Shown one piece after another: positions 9,807 to 18,090 of a DNA stretch of 35,104 nt (its first letter is position 1; every line of letters begins with the position of its first letter). Origin of the DNA: Comamonadaceae bacterium. GTDB taxonomy: Bacteria; Pseudomonadota; Gammaproteobacteria; Burkholderiales; Burkholderiaceae_C. Made by a program: the position numbers and the translations under genes. The stretch lies in the NCBI GenBank assembly GCA_011391745.1, contig JAABPX010000041.1, forward strand, positions 1-35,104. Reading direction: 5' to 3'. A model generated the notes under the pieces. That model searched no databases. It was not told the origin of the DNA and saw only the letters and a list, made by a program, of their open reading frames with translations.

Positions 9807-10616
9807 ATGGGCAGTGCAGGCGCCATCGTCAGCACTGTGGCGGTGGCTTGGTTAATCTGGGTATGGCTGGTGGCACTGGGGGGCGGTTTGCTCCTCGTCC
9901 TATTGCTCAAGTCGGTCTTGGGTTTTGTGCGTGAATTGCTCGCTTGTCGGGCGCTGTGGCAATCCCTGCGCTGTTACTTTCCCATTCAGCGCTGGGAGGT
10001 CATGCGGCAAGCCTCGAAGTGTTCGCTGCGAGCGCCCGTGGTTGAGTGTGAGCTCACGGTCATGTTTTGTGATTGGCGGGGCTTTTCAGCCTTGGCCGAG
10101 CGCGAGACACCGTTGCGTTTGCACGAAAGGCTGATGCACGTCATGAGCGAAATCACGCAAACCATCGAGAACCATGGTGGCACCGTGGACAAATACATGG
10201 GCGACTGTGTCATGGCGTTTTGGGGTGCACCCCACGTCAATTTGGCCCATGCCCGCGATGCCGTGGTCGCGGCAAATGCCATTGTTGAGTTGATTGAATC
10301 CCAAAAGCTCCTCGACAAATTCCCAGATCTGTTGGGCTTGGACATCACGATCGGTATTCACACGGGGATGGTGGTGGTTGGCGACATGGGATCCACCCAA
10401 CGCCAAAGCTACACTGTGGTCGGTGATGTGGTCAACGTGGCTTCCAGGCTACAAAACCAATGCGCCAACCAAGGGGTTCGTGTGTTGGCCAGTGCCTGCA
10501 CCGCCCACCGAAACCCGTGGACCGCATGGACGCCTTTGGGCACCGTGCACCTCAACGGCCGACAGCAAACTGTCGACATTTACACCCCCATTTTGAAGAA
10601 TCAACCGGAGCATTGA
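9807..10616 (+). CDS. Membrane-anchored class III adenylate cyclase
   Basis: 269 residues. One or two hydrophobic segments (about residues 8-40) anchor a single class III nucleotidyl cyclase domain. Both metal-binding Asp residues are present (Asp89 in VMFCDWRGFSA, Asp133 in KYMGDCVMAFWG). Lys129 (DKYMGD) and the Thr in SYTVVGD suggest ATP rather than GTP as substrate. The Asn and Arg that stabilise the transition state are in GDVVNVASRLQ, so the enzyme looks active. There is no HAMP or other sensor domain. It follows sucD by 41 bp and precedes a type IV pilin gene by 2 bp, so it is probably co-expressed with the pilin. The start is the first ATG giving the full membrane segment; its ribosome-binding site is weak. 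Confidence 0.88.
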   Translation: MGSAGAIVSTVAVAWLIWVWLVALGGGLLLVLLLKSVLGFVRELLACRALWQSLRCYFPIQRWEVMRQASKCSLRAPVVECELTVMFCDWRGFSALAERETPLRLHERLMHVMSEITQTIENHGGTVDKYMGDCVMAFWGAPHVNLAHARDAVVAANAIVELIESQKLLDKFPDLLGLDITIGIHTGMVVVGDMGSTQRQSYTVVGDVVNVASRLQNQCANQGVRVLASACTAHRNPWTAWTPLGTVHLNGRQQTVDIYTPILKNQPEH

Positions 10617-10618
10617 CC

Positions 10619-11089
10619 ATGAAAACCAACCCATCCCGCGGCTTTACTTTGATCGAACTGATGGTCGTCTTGGCCGTGATTGGTATTTTGGTGGCGGCGG
10701 CGTTGCCTGCTTACCAAGACTACACTCGCCGCGCACGCATGGCCGAAGTCGTCAGTGCCGCCAGCGCGTGTCGCACCGCCATCACCGAAGCCGTGCAAAG
10801 TGCAGCGGGCGCATTGCCCGGTGCGGGCGCGTGGGGCTGTGAAGCCACGGCACCCAGTCGTTATGTCTCGGCCATTGAAACCGACGCCACAGGCGCGATT
10901 CGCGTCAGCACCACCATCGTCGATCAAGGGGCCATCATTCTCAAGCCCTTTGGCGCCGATAACCAAGCCCTGGGTGCCAACAGCGGCGGCGTGGCGCGAT
11001 GGGACTGCGGCCCCGCCAGCACCGATGCGGCCTTGATCAAGGCCCTACCGTCGAGCTGCCGCGTCAGCGGTTTGAGCTTCGGCAGCTGA
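10619..11089 (+). CDS. Type IV pilin
   Basis: 156 residues. A short basic leader ends at the prepilin peptidase site, SRG|FTLIELMVVLAVIGILVAAALPAYQDY, with the conserved Glu at position 5 of the mature protein and the long hydrophobic N-terminal helix. The C-terminal part is globular, with Cys residues flanking the final loop (WDCGPAS...LPSSC), as in the D-region disulfide of PilA-type pilins. It could be the main pilin or a minor pilin; no other pil gene is in the window. The ATG is 2 bp after the cyclase stop codon, with CCGGAG upstream. Confidence 0.92.
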   Translation: MKTNPSRGFTLIELMVVLAVIGILVAAALPAYQDYTRRARMAEVVSAASACRTAITEAVQSAAGALPGAGAWGCEATAPSRYVSAIETDATGAIRVSTTIVDQGAIILKPFGADNQALGANSGGVARWDCGPASTDAALIKALPSSCRVSGLSFGS

Positions 11090-11097
11090 CACCGCGA

Positions 11098-11595
11098 TCA
11101 CCGAGGCGTTGTGGTGGCCACAAAACTGCCGCTTTTGCCGCCGTGCTTTTCCAGCAGCGCCACATCGGTGATGGTCATGCCCCGGTCCACGGCTTTGCAC
11201 ATGTCGTAGATGGTCAGCAAAGCCACTTGCACCGCCGTTAAGGCTTCCATTTCCACGCCCGTTGGGCCAGTGCATTCGGCGGTGGCCCGACACAGCACAC
11301 TGTGTGTGTCGGGTTCGAGGTCAAGCTCCAAACCCACACGGGTCAGTGCGATGGGATGACACAGGGGGATCAGGTCGCTGGTTTTTTTGGCGGCTTGAAT
11401 GCCCGCAATGCGGGCAATGCCCAGCACATCGCCTTTTTTGCTATTGCCTTGTTCAATCAATTTCCAAGTTTCGGCTTGCATGCGGATGCGGCCTTGGGCC
11501 GTGGCGCTGCGGCGGGTGGCGGCTTTGGCTGACACGTCAACCATGTGGGCTTGGCCGTGCGAGTCGAAATGGGTCAAAGTGGGGCTGTGTTTCAT
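11098..11595 (-). CDS. moaC: Cyclic pyranopterin monophosphate synthase
   Basis: Second enzyme of molybdenum cofactor biosynthesis, acting with MoaA to make cyclic pyranopterin monophosphate. 165 residues. Family signatures: [70 protein letters not shown]. It is convergent with the pilin gene (8-bp gap) and divergent from the M48 protease gene (54 bp between starts). No other moa gene is nearby. Confidence 0.97.
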   Translation of the reverse strand: MKHSPTLTHFDSHGQAHMVDVSAKAATRRSATAQGRIRMQAETWKLIEQGNSKKGDVLGIARIAGIQAAKKTSDLIPLCHPIALTRVGLELDLEPDTHSVLCRATAECTGPTGVEMEALTAVQVALLTIYDMCKAVDRGMTITDVALLEKHGGKSGSFVATTTPR

Positions 11596-11611
11596 GAGAA
11601 TTGCGCATGGC

Positions 11612-11629
11612 CCCGAGAAACACCTCGGG
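11612..11629. other. Small stem-loop between moaC and the M48 protease gene
   Basis: CCCGAG (11612-11617) pairs perfectly with CTCGGG (11624-11629) around the loop AAACAC. It lies in the short divergent gap, about 20 nt before the protease ATG. It could be a 5' leader hairpin or an operator half-pair; nothing decides between these. Confidence 0.3.
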
Positions 11630-11649
11630 AATCAAGGCATCATAGGGCA

Positions 11650-13167
11650 ATGCAAGCGCGAACCCCTTTCACTTCTGCCCAACCTTGGCGCTGGCGCTAC
11701 TTGGGATTGTTGGCCTTGGTGACGCCCTTGGGCATGGCCCAGCCGACACTGCCCTCATTGGGCGACGAGCCGGGCATGTCCATCGCTGCCGAGCGGCGAC
11801 TTGGCGACTCATTGGCCCAAAGCCTCTACCGTGACCCGGATTACATCGACGACCCGGTGCTGGGCGACTACCTGCAAGGCTTGTGGACCCCTTTGTTCCA
11901 AGCGGCACAAGCGCGTGGGGACATCAGCCCAGCCTTGGCCGAACGATTTGCGTGGACCCTCTTGATTTCGCGCGACAAGCGCATCAATGCGTTTGCCTTG
12001 CCCGGCGGCTACATGGGGGTGAACCTGGGTTTGTTGGCTGCGACGGACAGCGCCCCGGAGGTCGCCAGTGTGATGGCCCACGAACTCACGCACGTGTCAC
12101 AACGCCACATCGCCCGTCTGATTGCACGGCAATCGCAGCAGTCGCCTTGGTTGTTGGGCACCATGATTTTGGGTGTGCTGGCCGCGAGCGCGGCAGCCAA
12201 TGTGGATGTGGCCAATGCGGTTATTGTGGGCGGACAGGCCGCCTCGGCGCAATCGCGTTTGGGGTTTTCGCGCGACATGGAGCGCGAAGCCGACCGCATT
12301 GGGTTTGCGATTTTGGAGCAAGCCGGTATGGACGGGCAGGGCTTTGTGACCCTGTTTAACAAACTCCAGCAAGCCTCTAGGCTCAACGACACCGGGGCCT
12401 TTCCGTATTTGCGCAGCCACCCGCTGTCCGACGAACGCATGGCCGATATGCGCAAGCGCCTGCCCGCCGTGACGGTGCCGCCGACGTGGCAAGCGCCCGA
12501 GGGCTTACACGCGGTGATGGCCGCCCGTGCAGAGGTGTTGGCCGAATCGAGCCCCGACCGCTGGCAGGCTTGGCTTCGTTTGGGTCAACAACCCAAGGCC
12601 GATGCGGGCTTGCGCGTGCGCGCCATTTTGAGTGCCCACCGTTTGGGCCAGCACGCGAGTGCCGTGGCTTGGGCCAGGGGCTTGGCGCGCGACCTCGCGG
12701 GCACGCCTTTGGCCTTGATGGCCAACAACCTGCTGGTGGAGGTGCTCTTGGCCCCGGCCTGGGTGGCCGACGCCGCCACCCGCACCGACTTGGCCGCGCA
12801 TGCGCTGCGGGCGCAGACCCACACCGATCGCGCCACCGCCTTGTGGGGCGTTCAAGCCCAGATGGCCTTGGGGCAATGGGACGCGGCCGCTCAGCGCTTG
12901 CGCCCTTGGGTGGTGCAGCACCCCAGCGACGCCTTGGCGTGGCAACTGCTCGCGCAAGTGCAGTGGCAACAGGGACAGCGGGTGGCGGCCTTGCGGGCTG
13001 AGGCAGAATCGCGCGTCGCGGTGATGGATTACGTCGGCGCCTTGGACCGGCTGCAAGCCGCCAAAGCCCAACCGGGGCAAGGCCAAGACGAATGGGAGCA
13101 GATCATTGTTGAGACCCGTTGGCGAGACGTCAACGAGCAGTACAAAGCATCACAACGCGAAGATTGA
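11650..13167 (+). CDS. Exported M48 metalloprotease with TPR-like C-terminus (BepA/YfgC type)
   Basis: 505 residues. A signal peptide (WRYLGLLALVTPLGMAQ) directs it to the periplasm. The peptidase domain has the zinc motif HELTH (His144, Glu145, His148), with the third ligand Glu211 in MEREADRIGF. FALPGGYMGVNLGL and RSHPLSDERMADM are typical of the BepA group. The second half is Ala/Leu/Trp-rich and helical, as expected of TPR repeats. E. coli BepA helps assemble or degrade outer-membrane proteins such as LptD, so a quality-control role is likely. The ATG at 11650 is preceded by AGGG; the frame is open further upstream but runs into moaC. Two short genes follow closely. Confidence 0.93.
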   Translation: MQARTPFTSAQPWRWRYLGLLALVTPLGMAQPTLPSLGDEPGMSIAAERRLGDSLAQSLYRDPDYIDDPVLGDYLQGLWTPLFQAAQARGDISPALAERFAWTLLISRDKRINAFALPGGYMGVNLGLLAATDSAPEVASVMAHELTHVSQRHIARLIARQSQQSPWLLGTMILGVLAASAAANVDVANAVIVGGQAASAQSRLGFSRDMEREADRIGFAILEQAGMDGQGFVTLFNKLQQASRLNDTGAFPYLRSHPLSDERMADMRKRLPAVTVPPTWQAPEGLHAVMAARAEVLAESSPDRWQAWLRLGQQPKADAGLRVRAILSAHRLGQHASAVAWARGLARDLAGTPLALMANNLLVEVLLAPAWVADAATRTDLAAHALRAQTHTDRATALWGVQAQMALGQWDAAAQRLRPWVVQHPSDALAWQLLAQVQWQQGQRVAALRAEAESRVAVMDYVGALDRLQAAKAQPGQGQDEWEQIIVETRWRDVNEQYKASQRED

Positions 13168-13172
13168 GGCAC

Positions 13173-13604
13173 ATGAGCGCCATCCACATCACCGACATCG
13201 AGTCGGCCATCAACCATTGGCGACAGCGCCAACCCTCCGGTGACGGGTTCTCACTGCCTGCGCCCACGCGGGCCTTGGCCGAGGTGTACGCCTTGATGGT
13301 CATTGGTCACCAGACCTGGGTGCCAGAGGCGGACATGTCCAGCGCGGCCAAAGAAGCTTGGCTGGACTGGTACGCGACCACACCAGACACCCCCTGCATC
13401 GCCATCTGCTCGACCAGTCAAGGCGACGCCCATTGCAAAGGCTGTGGGCGCAGCTTTGAAGAGGTGCAGCGCTGGACCGAAATGCGCCCCAGCGAAAAAC
13501 GCGTGACGTGGCAACGCATCACGCAAGAAGCCACCGCCTGGCGGTTTAACCGCTACGCCGAACGCGCCGCAAACGCCATCGGCGACGACACCCCACCCCA
13601 TTGA
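13173..13604 (+). CDS. DUF3717-DUF1289 two-domain protein
   Basis: 143 residues from the ATG at 13173, with GAGG just upstream and 5 bp after the protease stop codon. The N-terminal part (IHITDIESAINHWRQ) matches the small DUF3717 helix domain. The C-terminal part is a DUF1289 Cys-rich motif, CIAICSTSQGDAHCKGCGRSFEEV, with Cys spacing C-x3-C-x8-C-x2-C that looks able to bind metal or an Fe-S centre. The basic function of both domains is unknown. It is likely co-transcribed with the M48 protease and yaeQ. Confidence 0.82.
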   Translation: MSAIHITDIESAINHWRQRQPSGDGFSLPAPTRALAEVYALMVIGHQTWVPEADMSSAAKEAWLDWYATTPDTPCIAICSTSQGDAHCKGCGRSFEEVQRWTEMRPSEKRVTWQRITQEATAWRFNRYAERAANAIGDDTPPH

Positions 13605-13621
13605 ACCGAACCAGCGCAGCC

Positions 13622-14182
13622 ATGGCTCTCAAATCCACCATCTACAAAGCCCAAGTTTCGGTCGCCGACATCGATCACGCTTATTACGCCGACCACGCCT
13701 TGACCTTGGCGCGCCACCCCAGCGAAACCGATGAACGCATGATGATCCGTTTGGTGGCCTTGGCCTTGCAAGCCCACCAATTGCAGGCCGTGTGTCAAGG
13801 GGATGGTGTGCTGGCTTTTGGTGCGGGCTTGTCCGACCCCAACGACCCCGACGTCTCGCTGACCGATTTCACCGGCTTGCGCCGCTTGTGGATTGAGGTT
13901 GGGCAACCCGAAGACAAACCCATCATGAAGGCGTGCCAGCAGGCCGATGCCGTGATGGTCTACCCTTTTGGGTCTGCCGCCGAGGTGTGGTGGCGGGGTA
14001 TCGAAAGCAAGTTGGTGCGTTTGAACAAGTTGCAGGTCTGGCGCATCCCCCACGAGGCCACCCTAGCCTTGGGCCGACTCGCTGAACGCAGCATGCAGTT
14101 GCAAGCCACCATTCAAGAAGGGGTGCTCAGCCTGTCCAACTCCGAGCACCACATCGACATCGAGCCCGTGCGCTGGAAATAA
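13622..14182 (+). CDS. yaeQ: YaeQ family protein
   Basis: 186 residues from the ATG at 13622. ALKSTIYKAQVSVADIDHAYYADHALTLARHPSETDERMMIRLVALAL and WIEVGQPEDKP are the family hallmarks. YaeQ proteins adopt a PD-(D/E)XK nuclease-like fold; the enterobacterial homologue was once linked to suppressing haemolysin defects, and its true role is unknown. It is the third gene of a probable operon with the M48 protease and the DUF1289 protein, and converges on purB with a 12-bp gap. Confidence 0.93.
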   Translation: MALKSTIYKAQVSVADIDHAYYADHALTLARHPSETDERMMIRLVALALQAHQLQAVCQGDGVLAFGAGLSDPNDPDVSLTDFTGLRRLWIEVGQPEDKPIMKACQQADAVMVYPFGSAAEVWWRGIESKLVRLNKLQVWRIPHEATLALGRLAERSMQLQATIQEGVLSLSNSEHHIDIEPVRWK

Positions 14183-14194
14183 GGACGCCCGCGC

Positions 14195-15598
14195 TCAGGC
14201 CTGACGGGCCAAGGCACCGGCCCGCCCGGTGTAACTGGCGGGCGTCATGTCCAACAGGCGGGCTTTTTCGGCCTCGGGGATGTCCAAGCTGCGGATGAGC
14301 GCGTGCAGGTCGGCCGCGTTGACGGTTTTGCCCCGCGTGACTTCCTTGAGTTTTTCATAAGCACCGGCCACGCCGTAGCGGCGCATGACGGTTTGAATCG
14401 GCTCGGCCAACACCTCCCAAGCTTTGTCCAAGTCCTCGGCCAAGCGCTCTTCGTTGATCTCCAACTTACCCAAGCCCACGCTCAGCGAGTGGTAGGCCAG
14501 CACCGCGTAGCCCATGGCCACGCCCATGTTGCGCAGCACCGTGGAGTCGGTGAGGTCGCGTTGCCAGCGTGAGATGGGCAACTTTTCCGACAGGTGTTTG
14601 AGCAGCGCGTTGGCCAAGCCCAAATTGCCTTCGGCGTTTTCAAAGTCGATGGGGTTGACTTTGTGCGGCATGGTCGACGAGCCAATTTCGCCCTCTTTGA
14701 GCCGCTGCTTGAAATAGCCCAAGCTGACGTAGCCCCAAATGTCGCGGCACAGATCAATGAGGATGGTGTTGGCGCGCGCGGTGGCGTCGAACAACTCGGC
14801 CATGTAATCGTGCGGCTCAATCTGGATGCTGTAGGGCTGAAAACTCAAACCCAAGCCCAAGGGTTCGGGCGTTTCAATCACGCGTTGGCTAAACGCTGGC
14901 CAGTCAAAATCGGGCCAGGCGCTGAGGTGGGCGTTGTAGTTGCCGACCGCGCCGTTCATCTTGCCCTTGAGGGCGACACCGGCGATGCGATCGCGCGCTG
15001 TGCACAAACGCACAACCACGTTGGCGAACTCTTTGCCCACGGTGGTGGGGCTGGCGGTTTGGCCGTGGGTGCGGCTGAGCATGGGCACGTCGGCGAACCG
15101 GTGCGCCATGGCGCGCAGGGTGTCGATGATGCCGTCGAGCGCGGGCAACAAGACCTCGTCACGACCGCCTTTGAGCTGCAGGGCGTGGCTGGTGTTGTTG
15201 ATGTCCTCGCTGGTGCAAGCAAAATGCACAAATTCGGCGGCTTTTTCCAGTTCGGGGCGGGCCTCGAATTTGGACTTGATCCAATATTCCACCGCTTTGA
15301 CATCGTGGTTGGTGGTTTTTTCAATGGCCTTGATGGCCAGTGCGTCATCGGCGCTGAAGTTTTTCACCAAATTGAGCAAATAGGTGCGCGCGCCCGGCGA
15401 CAGGGGTTTGAATTCGGCAAAGCCCGCGTCAGACAAGGCAATGAACCACGCAATCTCCACTTGGACCCGGCGGTGCATGTAGCCCAATTCGCTCATGAAC
15501 GGGCGCAAAGCACCCAAGCGGTTGTGGTAGCGGCCGTCGAGCGGCGAGAGGGCGGCAACAGCCGACGCGGCGGGGTTGTAAGCGGTGTGTGAGGACAT
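14195..15598 (-). CDS. purB: Adenylosuccinate lyase
   Basis: Purine biosynthesis enzyme that splits SAICAR and adenylosuccinate, releasing fumarate. 467 residues from the ATG at 15598. The N-terminus reads ALSPLDGRYHNRLGALRPFMSE. TSEDINNTSHAL, the catalytic region MLSRTHGQTASPTTVGKE, and the signature GSSTMPHKVNPIDFENAEGN identify it. It belongs to the E. coli-like PurB class by length and sequence. It is divergent from a glutathione S-transferase gene, 55 bp between starts. Confidence 0.98.
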   Translation of the reverse strand: MSSHTAYNPAASAVAALSPLDGRYHNRLGALRPFMSELGYMHRRVQVEIAWFIALSDAGFAEFKPLSPGARTYLLNLVKNFSADDALAIKAIEKTTNHDVKAVEYWIKSKFEARPELEKAAEFVHFACTSEDINNTSHALQLKGGRDEVLLPALDGIIDTLRAMAHRFADVPMLSRTHGQTASPTTVGKEFANVVVRLCTARDRIAGVALKGKMNGAVGNYNAHLSAWPDFDWPAFSQRVIETPEPLGLGLSFQPYSIQIEPHDYMAELFDATARANTILIDLCRDIWGYVSLGYFKQRLKEGEIGSSTMPHKVNPIDFENAEGNLGLANALLKHLSEKLPISRWQRDLTDSTVLRNMGVAMGYAVLAYHSLSVGLGKLEINEERLAEDLDKAWEVLAEPIQTVMRRYGVAGAYEKLKEVTRGKTVNAADLHALIRSLDIPEAEKARLLDMTPASYTGRAGALARQA

Positions 15599-15653
15599 GG
15601 CGGCATTGTAGAAGGTGGCTAGAATGAATCCCCCATCAACAGGCAGTCTTGAT

Positions 15654-16268
15654 ATGAAACTCATCGGTTCCCTGACCAGCCCCTACGTGCGCAAAGTCCG
15701 TGTGGTGTTGGTTGAAAAAAAACTCGACTTTCAATTCGTCGAAGAAGATGTGTGGTCAAAAGACAGCACCATCAGCACCGCCAACCCCTTGGGCAAGGTG
15801 CCCTGCCTCATCATGGAGGGCGGCGAGGCGATGTTCGACTCGCGCGTGATCACCGAATACCTCGACACCATGTCGCCCGTGGGCAAGCTCATTCCTGCGT
15901 CCGGGCGTGAGCGGGCCGAGGTCAAAACGTGGGAAGCCTTGGCCGACGGCTTGCTCGATGCCGCCATTGCGGCGCGTTTGGAAGCCACCTGGGGCGGGCG
16001 CAGCGAAGCCCAGCGCAGCAGCGCCTGGATTGATCGGCAAATGAACAAAATTCACGCCAGCTTGGCCGCCATGGAACGCGGCCTGGGCGACAAACCCTTT
16101 TGCTCTGGGGGGCACTTAAGCCTCTCCGATGTGGCCGTGGGCTGCGCTTTGGCCTATTTGGATTACCGCTTTGCCGCCATCGATTGGCGCACCGAGCACC
16201 CCCAGCTCGCGCGTTTGTACGAGAAGCTGGCACAGCGCCAAAGCTTCATCGACACCTGCCCGCCTTAA
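15654..16268 (+). CDS. Glutathione S-transferase family protein
   Basis: 204 residues from the ATG at 15654. The N-terminal thioredoxin-fold domain (KLIGSLTSPYVRKVRVVLVEKKLDFQ) carries the cis-Pro motif GKVPCLIMEGG and the glutathione-binding FDSRVITEYLD. The helical C-terminal domain includes LSLSDVAVGCALAYLDYRF. The N-terminal SPYVRKVR pattern resembles the YibF group, which uses Ser near the start. The substrate is unknown. Its 3' end converges on the NTF2-like gene. Confidence 0.9.
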   Translation: MKLIGSLTSPYVRKVRVVLVEKKLDFQFVEEDVWSKDSTISTANPLGKVPCLIMEGGEAMFDSRVITEYLDTMSPVGKLIPASGRERAEVKTWEALADGLLDAAIAARLEATWGGRSEAQRSSAWIDRQMNKIHASLAAMERGLGDKPFCSGGHLSLSDVAVGCALAYLDYRFAAIDWRTEHPQLARLYEKLAQRQSFIDTCPP

Positions 16269-16278
16269 GGCAAGCCCC

Positions 16279-16308
16279 GCTCAAGCCCGGTTGGCTCGCC
16301 GCTTGAGC
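16279..16308. terminator. Inverted repeat at the convergent ends of the GST gene and the lipid operon
   Basis: GCTCAAGC (16279-16286) and GCTTGAGC (16301-16308) are perfectly complementary around 14 nt. The repeat overlaps the stop codon of the last operon gene (16281-16283) and lies 10 bp after the GST stop codon. No T-run follows. It may end transcripts from both sides or protect them, but Rho-independent termination is not clearly supported. Confidence 0.4.
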
Positions 16309-16733
16309 CAGCGCATGAAGCCGCCGAGAATGGGTATTTGTTCGTACAGTTCTTCGGCGGCGTCCCAGTAGTCTCGGTGCTCGACCACACGCCCATCGGG
16401 TGTGCAGCGCACAAATGAGCCCCCGCGTATGGTGCGGGGTGTGGCCTCGCCGCGAAACGCGAAGTGAAAGACCCACACCAAAAACGCGCGGTCTTCTTCG
16501 ACCACTTGTTGCGTGACCACGAAACGCGGGTGGTCCAGGCGGTGAAACATGTGTTCAAAAATGCCGCGAATGGCCGCCGCGCCTTGCACTTCATTAAATG
16601 GGTCTTTGAAGCGGGCTTCGGCGCTGTAGAGCTGGTCGATTTGCGCCAGGTGCGCAGGCTGCAGCTCGGTGTAGAAGGCCACCAATCGTTCGATGGTGGC
16701 GCGGGTGTGGGCGGTGGTTTCGGCGGGGTTCAT
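16281..16733 (-). CDS. NTF2/SnoaL-like protein, last gene of the light-regulator-linked operon
   Basis: 150 residues from the ATG at 16733, 2 bp after the stop codon of the preceding dehydrogenase. The pattern LVAFYTELQPAHLAQIDQLYSAEARFKDPFNEVQG...FEHMF...FRGEATPRTIRGGSFVRCTPDGRVVEHRDYWDAAEELYEQIPILGGFMRWLKRR fits the cone-shaped NTF2 fold of SnoaL-like proteins, with the His-Arg-Asp-Tyr-Trp-Asp stretch common in this class. Such proteins are small cyclases, isomerases or ligand holders. No specific reaction can be assigned, but it is always tied here to the lipid genes. Confidence 0.85.
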   Translation of the reverse strand: MNPAETTAHTRATIERLVAFYTELQPAHLAQIDQLYSAEARFKDPFNEVQGAAAIRGIFEHMFHRLDHPRFVVTQQVVEEDRAFLVWVFHFAFRGEATPRTIRGGSFVRCTPDGRVVEHRDYWDAAEELYEQIPILGGFMRWLKRRANRA

Positions 16734-16735
16734 GG

Positions 16736-17554
16736 TCACAGTCCGGTGGCGCGGCGCACCAACACAGCATACAGGCGGTGCGGCAAGCAACGCATCACCT
16801 TGAGCACACGGGTGAAGCGCTTGGGGTAATGAATTTCAAACACCCCCCGCGCCCAGTCGCGCATCATGGCTTGGGCGGCCTCGACCGGCGTGATGATGGC
16901 GGGCATTTGAAATTCGTTTTGTGCCGTCAGCGGTGTTTGCACAAAGCCCGGGTGCACCACACTCACCCCGATGCCGTGCGGCGCCAAATCGAGGTAGAGG
17001 GTTTGCGCCCAGTGCGTGAGCGCGGCCTTGGTCGGGCCGTAGGCCAAACCGTTGGGCAGGCCACGAAAGCCCGCCACGCTGCTGATGAAGCTGATGTGAC
17101 CATGGCCTTGTGTCAGCAGGGCGGGCACCACCGCCGCGCTCAGGTGCACCGCGCCCATGTAATTGACGGCGTTGTGGCGGGCGATGTCGGGCACGTCCAT
17201 GGCCGTGCCCCGCATGGCTTTGTAATGGCCCGCACAAAACACCACCAAGTCGATCGCGCCCATCGCCAGCACGCGTTGCGCCACCGCGAGGCAAGCGCTG
17301 GGGTCGGTCACGTCCAAGGGTTCGGCGTGCGCGGCGTGGTGCTGCGCATCGGCGGGGTGGGTGTTCACAAAGTGTTGCAAGGCGTTGGCTTGGCGCGCCG
17401 AGACTGTCACGTGTGCACCGGCTTGCCACCACGCGTGGGCGCAGGCCTCACCAATGCCGCTGGACGCACCCACCACCCACACGCGCAGGCCGCGCCCATC
17501 GCGCAGCGGTGGGTTGGCGCTGCGCCACAGGCTGGGTCGGGTGGCGGCGCTCAT
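16736..17554 (-). CDS. Short-chain dehydrogenase/reductase
   Basis: 272 residues. The Rossmann motif GASSGIG is at about 29-35. The family NNAG motif is replaced by VVFCAGHY. The catalytic Ser and Tyr-x3-Lys are in SFISSVAGFRGLPNGLAYGPTKAAL. The C-terminus is basic and slightly hydrophobic (YPKRFTRVLKVMRCLPHRLYAVLVRR), suggesting membrane contact. The start codon overlaps the upstream lipoprotein stop by 4 bp, so translation is probably coupled. SDR genes are recurrent in LitR-linked lipid clusters; the substrate is unknown. Confidence 0.9.
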   Translation of the reverse strand: MSAATRPSLWRSANPPLRDGRGLRVWVVGASSGIGEACAHAWWQAGAHVTVSARQANALQHFVNTHPADAQHHAAHAEPLDVTDPSACLAVAQRVLAMGAIDLVVFCAGHYKAMRGTAMDVPDIARHNAVNYMGAVHLSAAVVPALLTQGHGHISFISSVAGFRGLPNGLAYGPTKAALTHWAQTLYLDLAPHGIGVSVVHPGFVQTPLTAQNEFQMPAIITPVEAAQAMMRDWARGVFEIHYPKRFTRVLKVMRCLPHRLYAVLVRRATGL

Positions 17555-18090
17555 GGCGTGCGCTTGTGAAACGACAGGGTGACCTCACCCAAACGCACGC
17601 CCCATTTGCTCATGGTGGCTTTGTTGAGCATGACGCGCTCGTCCATCAGGTACATCCAGTCGTCAAAGTCCACGTGCCACACGCGGCCATCGACCGGCAA
17701 AGCCAAGGTGTAGCCCCAACGAAACGCATTGCCTTGGGTTTGCCCTTGTGCTTCACCCACCACGTCGTCGGCGCGACCGCTGTAACGGCCATTGCCATGG
17801 TCGGTGAGTCGCCAGACCCGTTTTTCGGTGCTGCCGTCGCTGTAAACAAAGGACTCGTCGAGCACACCTTGGTCACCCGCCCACGTGCACACCATCAGCA
17901 CGGTGAAGCGCTTGACCACCCGACCGCTGCGGTCGGTGAAGACGCCGTGCGCGTCCAGCGTGCCGTTGAAATACTCGCGCAAATTCAACACGGGCTTTTC
18001 CGCCGCGTAGTCTTGCACCTGTGGACCGGCGCAACCCGCCAAGCCGGCGCCAAGCACCACCACCCCACCCAACAACAAACGCCGTTTCAT
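17551..18090 (-). CDS. DUF3833 family lipoprotein
   Basis: 179 residues. The signal peptide MKRRLLLGGVVVLGAGLAGC ends in a lipobox, with Cys20 as the predicted lipid-modified residue, so it should sit in the outer or inner membrane facing the periplasm. The body (LNLREYFNGTLDAHGVFTDR, FRWGYTLALPVDGRVWHVDFDDWMYLMDERVMLNKATMSKWGVRLGEVTLSF) matches DUF3833, a beta-rich, possibly lipocalin-like fold. Both ends overlap neighbouring genes by 4 bp. The function is unknown; its position suggests handling of a lipid or lipid breakdown product. Confidence 0.88.
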   Translation of the reverse strand: MKRRLLLGGVVVLGAGLAGCAGPQVQDYAAEKPVLNLREYFNGTLDAHGVFTDRSGRVVKRFTVLMVCTWAGDQGVLDESFVYSDGSTEKRVWRLTDHGNGRYSGRADDVVGEAQGQTQGNAFRWGYTLALPVDGRVWHVDFDDWMYLMDERVMLNKATMSKWGVRLGEVTLSFHKRTP

